Shown here: piece by piece, positions 11,602-21,971 of the stretch
Position numbering within the stretch: the first letter of the stretch is position 1
Layout: every line of letters starts with the position of its first letter
Assembly (NCBI GenBank): GCA_004026145.2
Contig: CP034992.1
Coordinates: 10,331,209 to 10,395,208 of the forward strand
DNA length: 64,000 nt
Origin: Takifugu bimaculatus
Lineage: Eukaryota; Chordata; Actinopteri; Tetraodontiformes; Tetraodontidae
Direction of reading: 5' to 3'
The notes under the pieces: model-generated
The model's database searches: none
Told to the model about the DNA's origin: nothing
What the model saw: only the letters and a program-made list of their open reading frames with translations
Program-made: the position numbers and the translations under genes

Positions 11602-12483
11602 TCAGGTCACTTTGGGTCTAATAAAATTAGCCAGATTACTAGAAATGAGAGAAGCACCATCTCGTGTGGGATGGACACCGTCTCTCCTAATCAGACCAGG
11701 TTTTCCCCAAAAGGTGCTCCAATTGTCTATAAAGGCCACCTGGTTATCGGGGCACCACCGTGACAGCCAGCGACGGAGCGACGACATGCGGCTAAACATC
11801 TCATCGCTGGCCAGATTGGGGAGGGGACCAGAGAATGCTACGGAGTCCGACATCGTTTTTGCGTAGTTACACACCGACTTCAAGTTAATTTTAGTGACCT
11901 CCGACTGACGAAGCCGGGTGTCGTTGGCTCCGACGTGAATAATAACTTTACCAAATTTACGATTACATCTCGCCAGCAGCCATAAATTTGCTTCTATGTC
12001 GCCCGCTCTGGCCCCCGGAATACACTTAACTATGGTCGCTGGAGTCGGCTTCACGTGGCGCAAAACAGAGTCGCCAATTACCAGGGTCGGTTTCTCAGCG
12101 GGTGTGTCGCCGAGTGGGGAAAAGCGGTTAGCCACGGGAAGCGGTTGGTGGTGCACCGTGGGCCTTTGTTTTGGGCTACGCTTCCTACGAACCGTCACCC
12201 AGCCGCCCTGGCTAGCCGGCTGCTCGGCTGCTGCCGGGGGACCGCTAGCTGAAGCTACGCTAGGCGGCTCCGCAGCAGCTAGCTTACCCTGGCTACATGA
12301 CGCAACTCCAGCTAACTCCAAACTACGGAACCGCGTCTCAAGCTCGCTAAGTCTCGCCTCCATAGCCATAAATAAACTACATTTTCTGCACCTATTCCCT
12401 TCACTAAGGGAGGCAGAGGAGTAACTAAACATTTCGCACTCTGAACAGACAAAGACACCGGGTGAAACAGACGATGAGGCCAT
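11602..12483 (-). CDS. L2 ORF1 protein with SGNH/GDSL esterase-like domain
   Basis: An intact 293-codon ORF1 of the inner L2. The N-terminus has a CxxC...CxxC zinc-binding-like pair (VCSEC and CRKC) next to a short heptad stretch (MEARLSELETRFRSLEL), then a low-complexity Ala/Pro/Ser linker and a basic patch (RRKRSPKQR). The C-terminal half has the SGNH hydrolase blocks LVIGDSVLRHV, IHVGANDT and RRDGVHPTRDG, giving the Ser, Gly/Asn and Asp/His catalytic set. Esterase-type ORF1 proteins are known from the CR1/L2 branch and bind nucleic acid and membranes. It is still open although its partner ORF2 is broken. Confidence 0.8.
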   Translation of the reverse strand: MASSSVSPGVFVCSECEMFSYSSASLSEGNRCRKCSLFMAMEARLSELETRFRSLELAGVASCSQGKLAAAEPPSVASASGPPAAAEQPASQGGWVTVRRKRSPKQRPTVHHQPLPVANRFSPLGDTPAEKPTLVIGDSVLRHVKPTPATIVKCIPGARAGDIEANLWLLARCNRKFGKVIIHVGANDTRLRQSEVTKINLKSVCNYAKTMSDSVAFSGPLPNLASDEMFSRMSSLRRWLSRWCPDNQVAFIDNWSTFWGKPGLIRRDGVHPTRDGASLISSNLANFIRPKVT

Positions 12484-12741
12484 GCTAGCGCTAGTGATCG
12501 GCGAAGCCCTGTATTTGTTTAATATGGGTTGTTTCTTACTGTTGATATCAGGTGACTAGAATGTCTCAAGTGTTCAAAATTTTAAGTAAAATGAATACAA
12601 CACACCAAGTGTTCAATATTAAGTGAATACAACACACCAAGTGTTCAATATTAAGTGAATACGGCACCCCGTGCACAATGCAACCAACGAACGATAGAAG
12701 AGACAGGAAGTGACGCAATACTCACGCAATCGCAGACTTCC

Positions 12742-14128
12742 ATGATCCGCTATCAGGTTGTGCACTAACAGGGATTTACACAAAATAGATCTAATATTTA
12801 ACATTCCACATTTAATTGTGCTGTTAGTGTATTCTATTTGTGCTTTGGTATTCAGTTTAATAAGATTATGTTGACTGACCGCTCCCTTGCTCTGTGCTTG
12901 GTGAACTTTTAATCATGGAACAGAGACTACCTCTATAGTGTTAAATATGTTATTGTTGGTGGATGAGGGTTCTACAGAAGCAGCAGAGAGGTGTGTAAGA
13001 CTACAACTCTGCATCCTGATCTGGACCCTGGTTTGTCAGGTCACTTTGGGTCTAATTAATTTGGCCAAGTTACTAGAAATGAGAGAGGCTCCATCCCGGA
13101 TGGGATGGACACCGTCTCTCCTAATCAGACCAGGTTTTTTCCCCAAAACTGTTCCAATTGTCGACAAGAGACGCCTGCTTTTTGGGGCACCACCGTGAAA
13201 GCCAGCGACAAAGCGACGACAAATGACTAAACATTTCATCATTTCTCAGATTGGAAAGGGGACCAGAGAATCCTGGGGAGTCTGACATCTTGTGTAATTA
13301 AAAACCAACTCTGTGTTAACTTTGGTGAATTCCGACTGACGAAGCCCAGTGTCGTTTGCACTAACGCGAATAATAACTTTACCACATTTAAGATTTCTTA
13401 TCGCCAGCAGCTTTAGATTGGCTTCTATGTCACCCGCTCTGGCCCCTGGAATGCGCCTAACTATGGTCGCCGGTGTCGGCTTCACATAGCGCAAAACAGT
13501 CGCCAATTACCAGAGTCAGTTTTTCAGCAGGTGTGTCACTGAGTGGGGAAAAACGGTTAGCCATGGGAAGCAGTTGGTGGTGCACAGTGGACCTTTGGTT
13601 TGGGCTATGTTCCTGTCACTCAGCCACCCTGGCTAACCAGCTACTCGGTTGATGGGACAGCTAGCTTTAATGACACTAGGCAGCTTCACATCAGCTACCT
13701 TCTCCTGGCTACCTGACACAACTCCAGACAATTCCAAGTTGCAGAACCATGTCTCAATCTTACTGAGTCTTGCCTCCAGAGCCATTAAAAACTGCATTTT
13801 CTGCATCTATTACCTTAAGTAAAGGAGTCAGAGGAACTAGACATTTCCCACTCTCAACGGACACAGGATGAAACACCGGGTGAAACCGATGGTGAGGCCA
13901 TGCTCGTGCTAATACTCACTGGATTTGGCAGATCAAAATATCCTATTGACAAACGTGAGCTGTGTATTTGTTGAATGTGATTTTCCCCCCTTGTTGTTGG
14001 CAAGTAACTAGAATTGCCCAAGTACTTAATTTAAAATAAAGTGAACCCAGCACACACCGTGTACCAACGAGCTATTGGGTAAGTGACGCAATACATTACC
14101 CAACGGAAGTTCTGCTGTCCCTCCCAAC
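12742..14128 (-). mobile_element. Outer L2-type LINE, 5' half with decayed ORF1
   Basis: This continues the element at 6030-7311. It holds the first codons of ORF2 (LNIRSILCKSLL near 12790), a decayed ORF1 (13036-13915) still showing RRDGVHPIRDG and ARAGDIEANL but with frameshifts, and a 5' leader that shares aagtgacgcaata with the inner L2 leader (about 12710 and 14085). It ends near 14128, where the duplicated CR1-like relic resumes. Confidence 0.75.
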
Positions 14129-14129
14129 A

Positions 14130-14760
14130 TTGCTGATCCTCTCCCATGGTGTTTTATACCACTGCTATGCAGATGAGACCTAACTAAACCCCTCATTTCC
14201 CCGAGATGAACCCTCAGTCTCAGACTAGATCTCAACCTGTCTCTCAGACGTATCCGTATGGATGCAGAACCACCATCTTCAACTTAACCTTGGTGAAAAT
14301 GAGCTCCTGTTTTCCTCGACCAAACAATCCATTTATCACAACATTGATTAGAAAATTGACTCGTTGCCTCTTGCTCCTACCGAGGCTGTTCAAAACCTTT
14401 GAATCATGATTTATCATCAGATGTTTTCTGATAATGCAGCATCAGTTTCCCTGTCATCCCGTCACTTTGCCATATCCAACCTCAGAAAAACAAGGCCATT
14501 GAACCCACAAATGCTGATACAAACCATTGTGATCTCCCTTATTGCCACCACTTTAGATAGTCCAGCTGAAGTGGTGACACCACCCCATTGCTGATAGAGG
14601 TCGACTGTACCTGCCCGCATTAATATCATGTCATTCATGCTGACCGACAGACTAATACTTGAATCTGCTCCGTCTTACATTGACAATCTTGTTCATTTAA
14701 GACAAGCCCATGCTACCCCTCATTGCTGCATCCTCTTCCAAAGCTGTCTGTCATAATAAT
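14130..14760 (+). mobile_element. Degraded CR1/Rex1-like LINE relic (unit 1 copy)
   Basis: The plus strand shows broken RT-flank motifs (a relic of HCYADDTQ near 14160; NLRKTRPLNPQMLIQ near 14480; PSYIDNLVH near 14670). A diverged copy occupies 20010-20780 in the next NITR unit, so the insertion predates the tandem duplication. Confidence 0.6.
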
Positions 14761-14989
14761 TACTGAGCATTTACTGGATGCATTATTGCAACATGGAATT
14801 TTTTTTTTTTTTTTTTTTTAAAGAATGATTACTGGTTGGGTGGTTGGCTAGTTGTTGTTGATTGTTTGGAAATGTGGCACATTAACCCAAAACAACAACT
14901 CAAATGAAATTGAATTACATTTATATATTAAGCTAAATTATTTTCTTAAAGTACTGGTCTTTACTTGTAGATTTGTTTAAACTTTAAAT
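14761..14989. other. NITR-2 distal upstream sequence with poly-T run
   Basis: Contains a T run (about 14799-14819) and sequence shared with 21585-21790 upstream of NITR-3 (for example gagcatttactggatgcatta). It ends in ctttaaat, the hAT target site. Confidence 0.6.
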
Positions 14990-16153
14990 CAGGGGTGGGG
15001 AACCTCCGGCCTCCGGGCCGTATACGGCCTATGAGACCATTTCTACCGGCCCGCAACGCAATAAGATTTTTATATTTTATATGTGCACTTATACAGTGGG
15101 ACCGTTCGCTAAACTCCGCGAGCTGCGAGTAGCAGCGGTAGCGTATTTTTGCCTTTCGTATCCTGAAATTTCTTTCGTAACGAGGAAATATTTTCCCGTT
15201 TTCTGAGATAAAACAGACGGTTATGTTATGTCCGAGTCAAGGTCAGGGTCAGTGAACACAGCATGTGAGGTACGTAGTGGGCTGGACTGATTGACACGGA
15301 CGAATAATGCCTAGCGAAACACGCTAAACTCTATGAGTTGAAAGGACAGATGAGTTTGGATAAAATTAACGCTCTTCGCCGGAGTTTGGAGGCTCAACAA
15401 GCAGCTTTCACACGACCATGTACCGACAGAATTTTATGCGTGCAAGTTTTGTGGTGAGTGAATTAATAGCCACGAAGCTGAAACCTCACGCCGAAGGAGA
15501 GTTCGTGAACGTGCCTCGTAGCCGCCGCTGAGGCGCTCGCGCCAGACAAATTAAAATTGTTTCAAAGCGTGAATTTCTTTTCGTGAATAACTATTGAACT
15601 AAGACATATATCGTTATGATTCCAGTGGCTAATGGTCAAGGAATCTAAATATGTAGTCAAAGTATATGTGGGACTAATATTTATGGTGGAAATCACAATA
15701 TGCCAGGAATTGTTGCGCTTGGCGGAGGTTTGCGCTCTCCGAGTGCTTTCTAGTTGTTGTTGTTGTTGTTGTTATTGTCTTTATCTTTCTTTCTTTTTCA
15801 TTTATTTTCTTGATTATCTTGTTGTATTGCAGTTTTTGTGAGTAGAGGCCTCGAACAGGCCCTTACGGGTCTCTTGCCTCAACTCTGCACCTCTTTTTAT
15901 TTTGTATGATCATGAAAACATATTTTACTTGTCATTTTATTCTATTTATTTGGTGATTTTATATGCATGTGTGCTAAATAAATAATTCAAACTCAAATGC
16001 AGCAATCATGAGACTTAGTAACACAGTGGTTATAGACTTTTTTTTGTTGTCTTTTTTTTGCATCCCTAGGTATGTGTTCATAATAGTATGGCCCTCGGAG
16101 GCCTTTATAAAAATTGAAATGGCCCTTGATATGAAAAGGGTTCCCCACCCCTG
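14990..16153. mobile_element. Non-autonomous hAT DNA transposon
   Basis: Starts CAGGGGTGGGGAACC and ends GGTTCCCCACCCCTG, a perfect 15-base terminal inverted repeat, with an exact 8-base target duplication ctttaaat (14982-14989 and 16154-16161). The sister unit near 21785 carries the uninterrupted site (aacctttaaatcttcctttg). No transposase is recognisable inside. It includes a piece of a pogo element (15094-15205). Confidence 0.9.
15094..15205. mobile_element. Fragment of a pogo-type element inside the hAT
   Basis: Begins cagtgggacc, then jumps to sequence matching 21420-21520 of the pogo element at 20791-21582 (gttcgctaaa, gcgtatttttgcctttcgta, tttctttcgtaac). It is an internally deleted or partial copy embedded in the hAT body. 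Confidence 0.65.
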
Positions 16154-16224
16154 CTTTAAATCTTTCTTTGATTTCTCCAACAATTTTATCTTGCAAATCT
16201 TTCACCTTCATGGCTGGATTACAT

Positions 16225-16351
16225 GTGATTGCGTTTCCTGTATGTCACACCCTCACGTCATGTTACGCTGTCCAATCAAACACAAGCTCTGCATTTATCA
16301 GTGTACAAAGAACCAGCCTTCTCTTCACTCAGCCCAATATTTGATGACAAG
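16225..16351 (+). promoter_or_regulatory. Conserved NITR proximal promoter (NITR-2)
   Basis: The block tgtatgtcacaccctca, a CCAAT box (tgtccaatcaaa), gcatttatcagtgtacaaag and cttctcttcactca recurs in the same order and spacing upstream of NITR-3 (21865-21971) and the exon-1 relic (28120-28237). Conservation across copies and its place just before the ATG suggest promoter function, but copying alone could also explain it. Confidence 0.5.
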
Positions 16352-18094
16352 ATGACATCTGCAAAGTTGATCTTCTGGCTGATGTGTTTGGAGAAATTTG
16401 GTGAGCATTTTTATGTGTTTTGTTTGTCTGTTTATAGCATCTATGTAAAATTGAAACATCAAACAGTCTTCTTTTCTGTTTGATTTTAGCTCAGACAGCT
16501 TCAATGGAATCTTTCAATTGGAAGACCAATTTTATCTTGGTCAAACCTGGACAGAACCTGACTTTGCCGTGTCTTCAAAAAGATAATGTTTCTCCCATGA
16601 TCTATTGGTTTAAACAAACTCTGGGAGAGAAGCCGAGACTGATCTGTACATACAGGATATCAAGCGAAGATTGGAAATTTGTTAATGACTTCAAAACCAA
16701 TCCACGTTTCCAAATACATCCTGGTAACAAAGGAGCTAATCTGACACTATCAGATTTGGAGTTATCAGACTCAGCCACCTATTACTGTGTAAATCAGTAT
16801 GTAAATGTTTTTGACTTTACAGAAGGTTATAAAGTCATTGTAGAGGGTTCAGGGTTGACCATAGATCAGCCAGCATCACAGTCTATCCAAGCAGAAGGTT
16901 CTGTGACGCTGAATTGTACAGTACATACTGGGTGGACTTGTGATGGGGATCACACTGTTTACTGGTTCAGAAACTCTGGACAATCTCAACTGGGACTCAT
17001 GTACAGCCATACAGGCAGGAATAAGCAGTGTGAGAGGAAAACCAACACCTGTTTCCACAGCTTCTCCATGAAGAACCTGAAAACTTCTCAGACTGGGACC
17101 TACTATTGTGCTGTTGCAGCATGTGGACACATTCTGTTTGGAACTGGAACCAAGCTGGTGTTAGAGGGTGAGTGAGTTTGAAATAATTTTATTCAAAAGG
17201 TTTATACAAGTTGTTAAAGTGCTATTTTATGTGCAGATTGTTTCCATACGCCTGTAAAAATAATAAAGCCAAAAATGTAAAAAAAAATCCAAAATGTAAC
17301 TTAATTTCTTAATTGCTCTATGTTTAAACACATAGAGCAATTTATAGCAACATGAACCTTAAGTTCTAAGTTCATACAGTAATACAATTTATGCTGTTTG
17401 AATTTTACACCACAGCAGCACATTAAAAACATTTGTGGTCAAAGTATCACTTTAACTCATTTTTTTTTTTATGTCAGTATAGATTCTCTTTATATACTGT
17501 TATTTTATAAAATAATGTTTGAATGGTGATGCCTGTAGTCTCGCTGAATTAGAAAATAATGACATCATAACTGCCGTGATCGCGGATATCACAATTTCTG
17601 ATGCCTGTCGTTACAGATAAAGGAAACTATCTTGTTTTGGTGTATTTCCTCAGTGCGACCTGGATATTTACCATCATCGTGGTTATTTTATTAACCATTT
17701 CACTTTATATGACGAAAAAGAGAAACAGCCATCTCTCTCTGGGTAACTGATGTAATATATTTTGAATATTCTTAAAAATAATAAATAAATGAATGTTACA
17801 GTCACAGTTGCAATTATAAAGGTATGATTAATTACACTTCTGGTCTTCTTTTAGATAGTAATTTTACATTCCATTTTATTTTTCAGAATCGCATGTAAGA
17901 CTCTCACCTCTGTCCAAACCAAAGGTATTTTTTATTGTCAGAATAAAGTCGTTCATTAAATATTCAAAAGGCACTCAGTTCATTGTTGTCATTTACAGGA
18001 TCGTCCAGATGCAGATGGTTCTGTTTTGTGGAAGAAAAAGATGGACAGAGAACATACCTGGACTGAATGTGTTTACTTCAGTGTAAAGCAGTAG
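16352..18094 (+). CDS. NITR-2: novel immune-type receptor, V + I domains, open reading frame
   Basis: Complete five-exon model: 16352-16400 (signal, MTSAKLIFWLMCLEKF), 16490-17167 (V and I), 17617-17742 (transmembrane), 17887-17924 and 17999-18094, joining in frame to 328 residues. The V domain has LTLPC...IYWFKQ...DSATYYC. The I domain has CTVHTGWTCDGDHTVYWF and YYCAVAACGHILFGTGTK, the NITR J-like motif. The membrane segment (about LVYFLSATWIFTIIVVILL) has no charged residue and is followed by TKKR. The tail ends TECVYFSVKQ, identical to NITR-1, and lacks a canonical ITIM. Exons 1-3 closely match NITR-3, whereas exons 4-5 match NITR-1. Expected at the plasma membrane of lymphoid or NK-like cells; ligand unknown. 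Confidence 0.88.
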
Positions 18095-18109
18095 AATAGA
18101 AAACAATTT

Positions 18110-19985
18110 TTTCAACAATATCCTGTAGTTTCAGAAAACTCACAAAATAGAAAAAGGCTCTTCTGTGGTTGATTTATAGATATTTGATGTATTGTGTACA
18201 TTCTACATTGTTCAGGATGTTCAGGATCCTTGGTACAATAAAGGAGGAAATAACCAACACACACTGGATTGTCTTGTCCTCCAACTACCAACAAATCATG
18301 ATGGAGGAGCTTAAGTGTCCTCAACATCCCAGAATCTGTTTTGTCTTAATTTGCCCCTCATAAGGCCTCCAATGGGAAAAGGGTACTAGGTGGAGGGCCA
18401 GACAAAGCACAGATCTCAAAGACATTATCAGTTAGGAACAGCATATCCCACTTAGTGACCGGGGGGCCTAGGCCTCTGTTTGGAGCACATTTGTGTGCGA
18501 CCAATGGCTGGGACTTTGTCTATGGGCCCAGATGGTCCAAACATGAAACAGAGACATGAGTCTGTCTTGCAGCAGGGTCTGGGGCCATATGCATTAGGTG
18601 ATAGGCCATGGCAGGGTCACACAAGGATAAAAAGGAGCTCAAGGAAATCCTCAGCAGAAAGAAAAGTTCCTTTTTCACATGCTCTGATTCTGACAAGGAA
18701 GTCAATAGAGAAGTTAAGCATGACATGAAAGCAGCCAAGCTATCGTACAAAACCACCCCTTTTACACATGGTCCTGCTGTATCTGCTGTCAGTATCTGCC
18801 ACAGGCTGTATCTCCAGGGCTTTATTTCCCCAGGTTTTTGATTGGTGCAACAACTGACTGGAGCTAAATGTCTCTAAAACCAAAGAGATTGGTGGTGACT
18901 TTTCCAACAAGCACTTGCAGCTGTTGCATATTTCTTATTTAACAAAAAAATATCCTTGAAGTTGAAAAAGACTGTAAATAATCCAGAATGCACAGCTGTT
19001 AATTTAGTGTGGCATATAAATTTTAGAACTTGTCTATCTGAATAAGACACACAGGGTATGATGAGAACTTATGTAGACACCCTAGTTGTTAGCTTACACA
19101 CCCCCACACATGTGACGCTGTGCAGTAGAAACAAAACCACAACATCAGTTACTGCTCGACCTGTTTGCTGTCTGTTTTTGCATTTGCAATCATATTTCTT
19201 TTCTTTCTTTGTTCTTCTTCTTGGACTAAAACATTACATAATTATAGACACATCATGTAAAGAAATATCAAGTAATATACCATACCATTCATACGTTACC
19301 ATACGTACAGCCATGTTTTTAGACTATGATGCAAAACACTTAAAGTTTTGACGTGTTTAAAAATAATCCTGTACTTATATATTTTGTCCTGCAGTCAATC
19401 TTCTTCTAAAATAAGATTCAAATAAAGTTGCAGCCCTTTATTGTCTAAAATGTCCAAATGTGTTTTTTGTAACACAGTCAGAATCTTTTTTGGGCTTGAC
19501 TTTCCCCCTTCTCGTCTTGGTGGTTTCAAACAGGAAGTCTTTGCTGTGTCTTAACACACAGCAGTCAAACTACATCGCTTCACTCCCTTGACCTTGGCAT
19601 TCAAAGACAACTAGTGTAAGGAAAATGACATTGCTGTAATGTTAATGTGATCCCCATTGCAGTCACATCAACACATCTTCTTGTCAATAGTGTTATTTCT
19701 GTTTTTATTAAGCACATTTATCCATCGAATTGTCTGTATGCAAACATTTTTAGATTAGATTATATTTTAGATTATAATGACACATTCACTTGAGTACATA
19801 CATTTTGTTTAATATATAGGTTAATAAGTGGACTAATTCATGATGTATAGGCTTAAAAAAACACAATATTCCAGTTCCTGATATACTCTGTGTTGATTCT
19901 ATCCACGTGCAACAGAGAGTGCTTACATCTTCATCAGTTCTTCCTCCAGCTTCTCTTGCTGTCTTCTCCTCAGGGCCACTGTCTA
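18110..19985 (+). repeat. 3' flank of NITR-2, duplicate of 4820-5860 with insertions
   Basis: Sequence homologous to the NITR-1 flank is interrupted by an insertion at about 18320-18605 and extended between about 18720 and 19360. The extension shows LINE remnants (for example WCNN followed by LELNVSKTKEI near 18850). The homology resumes at about 19365 and runs to 19985. No gene is supported. Confidence 0.75.
18320..18605 (+). mobile_element. Rex3/RTE-like LINE fragment
   Basis: An insertion relative to the sister flank at 5050. It contains ctaggtggagggccagacaaagc..ctcaaagac, resembling the region upstream of the RT in Rex3-type elements (compare 39895-39920). The family call is tentative. 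Confidence 0.45.
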
Positions 19986-20009
19986 TGGGCCAGGGCCACC
20001 TATGCGGTG

Positions 20010-20780
20010 TTGCTCTGACTTTCCTGTTTTGAATTGTACCTATCTGGGCATTAATTCAGGGTGTCGTGGCATGATCAACTTTTGGCTCATCACTAGTTCT
20101 CACCTGGGGTCACCCAAGGATCGGTGCCGGGGTTGCTGCTCTTTGCCATATACGCAACATTGCTCAGGCAAATCATCCCATGGTCTCCCATGGTGTTTTA
20201 TACCACTGCTTTCCACATGGCACCCAGTTCTGCGTCTCATTTTCCCCAGACTTACCCTCCGGCTCAGACTAGATCTCACCATGTCTCTCAGACATATCCG
20301 CATGGATGCAGGGCCACCACCTTCAACTTAACCATGGTGAAAATGAGCTCCTTCTTTCCTTGGCAAAACTATCCATTCATAAAAACATAGGTCACAAAAT
20401 TGGCCCCTGCCTGTTATCGAGGCTGTTTGAAACCTTGGAGTCATGATTGTTGATCATCTGAGGTTTTGTGATCATGTAGCATCAGTCTCCCTGTCATCCT
20501 GTCACTTTTCCATATCCAACCTCAGAAAAACCAGACCATTAAACCTACAAATGCTGATACAAGTCATGGTGATCTCCCATATTTCCACCAATTCAGATAG
20601 TCCAACGAAAGCAGGCCCATGCCACCTCACTGCTGATAGAGGTCTACTGTACCTGACCACATTAAGATCATGTCATTCATGCTGACCGACAGACTAATAC
20701 CGGAATCTGCTCCCTCTTACGTGAACAATCTTGTTTGAGCCCATGCTACCCCTTGTTGCTGCATCATTTTCCAAAAGCTG
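20010..20780 (+). mobile_element. Degraded CR1/Rex1-like LINE relic (unit 2 copy)
   Basis: Sister of 14130-14760 and longer at its left end, where an RT motif GVTQGSV.G.LLFAIY can be read near 20105-20150. Several stops and frameshifts are present. Confidence 0.6.
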
Positions 20781-20790
20781 TTTGTCATTA

Positions 20791-21582
20791 CAGTGGGACC
20801 TCTACTTACGAAATTAATTGGTTCCGGAAGTTGTTTCGTAACCTGAAAATTATGTAAGTAGAGACGCGTTTTCCATGTAAATGCCCTAATCCGTTCCAAG
20901 CCCTCAAAAATTCGGACATAATTTTTTTATAAATCATAAAAATGCATCAAAACATGTAACAAATACATGTTACAATTACCCCACAATAAATGTAGGAATT
21001 CAGTGCAAGGCTTCTCCAGGTACAAAATGAACTTTATTACAGGCTAATCTTACATTAGCCGTAATTAATAGCAACCAACGTTAACACTTGTGGTAACACC
21101 GCTATCTAATGGACAAACATACGAACACCAACAATAAATCCCGGATACGGCCATATTCTTTGGCGAGATCAACCAAACGCATCCCTTTTTCATGCTTTTC
21201 TATTATTTCTTGCTTCGTTTGTATGGACAAAAAGCTCTCTTCTTCTTTTCTTCTTTTTCACTTTTCTCATCACTTTCCTGGGGTCCATAGTGAATAAAAG
21301 TTAAACGAAGTTGACGCTGGGATACACACAAACATGTACATATTGACGTCCCTCCTAGCCAATGGAATTACAGGAAGACACTAGGCGATAGCCAATGGCA
21401 GAGCAGCTACTGGCATGTTTACGTTCGCTAAATTCCGTGAGCTGCAAGTAGTAGCAGTAGCGTATTTTTGCCTTTCGTATCCTCAAATTTCTTTCGTAAC
21501 AAGAGGAAATATTTTCTCGTTGAGACGTTTTGTAACCTGAAAATTCCGCATGTCCAGACATTCGTAAGTAGAGGTCCCACTG
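20791..21582. mobile_element. Pogo/Tigger-type DNA transposon, internally deleted
   Basis: Terminal inverted repeats begin CAGTGGGACCTCTACTTACGAA at both ends, flanked by TA on each side (20789-20790 and 21583-21584). The minus strand near 21110-21290 reads a start MDPRKV followed, after a frameshift, by QTKQEIIEKHEKGMRLVDLA, a CENP-B/pogo-type helix-turn-helix. The catalytic DDE region is absent. The sister locus near 14755 lacks the insertion, so it postdates the NITR unit duplication. Confidence 0.85.
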
Positions 21583-21859
21583 TATAATTAGTACTGAGCA
21601 TTTACTGGATGCATTACTGCAACATGGAAAATATAAAAAAGAATGATTGACGGTTGGTTGGTTGTTATTGATTGGTTAGAAATGATGCACGTTACACCTC
21701 AACTAAAATTGAATTCTATTTATATATGATGCAAAATTGTATTCTTAAGGTAATGCAAAGTTTTTACTGGTGGGTTTTTTTAACCTTTAAATCTTCCTTT
21801 GATTTCTCCAACATCAATTTTATCAAGCAAATCTGACATTACAAGTCATCATGTTTACT

Positions 21860-21971
21860 ATATGTCACACCCTCAAGTCATCTCCGGCTGCCCAATCAGA
21901 TACGAGTGCAGCATTTATCAGTTTAAAAAGGACCAGTCTTCTCTTCACTCAACCCCAACACTTGGAGCAAG
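21860..21971 (+). promoter_or_regulatory. Conserved NITR proximal promoter (NITR-3)
   Basis: Same ordered blocks as upstream of NITR-2: tatgtcacaccctcaagtcat, gcccaatcaga (CCAAT), gcatttatcagtttaaaaagga and cttctcttcactca, ending 10 bases before the ATG at 21972. Confidence 0.5.

Larger units (their letters stand above)
7312..12741 (-). mobile_element. Inner, near full-length L2-type LINE
   Basis: A full-length-looking minus-strand LINE of about 5.4 kb including a later LTR insertion. From its 5' end (right) it has a leader with a short tandem repeat (12600-12660), ORF1 (11602-12483), ORF2 with APE endonuclease (10447-11349 and upstream) and reverse transcriptase (8100-9575), a 3' UTR, and a tail of repeated ATTG units (7312-7330). 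It is flanked by atgatc at 7306-7311 and 12742-12747, the likely target-site duplication. The RT has YADD and the downstream RDHITPVLASLHWLPV block common in fish L2/Maui-type elements. ORF2 is inactivated by a TGA at 10447-10449 and by the solo LTR. Confidence 0.85.

Noticed and set aside
12055..12424. Plus-strand frames opposite L2 ORF1
   Set aside because: Shadows of the GC-rich Ala/Pro linker of ORF1 on the other strand.
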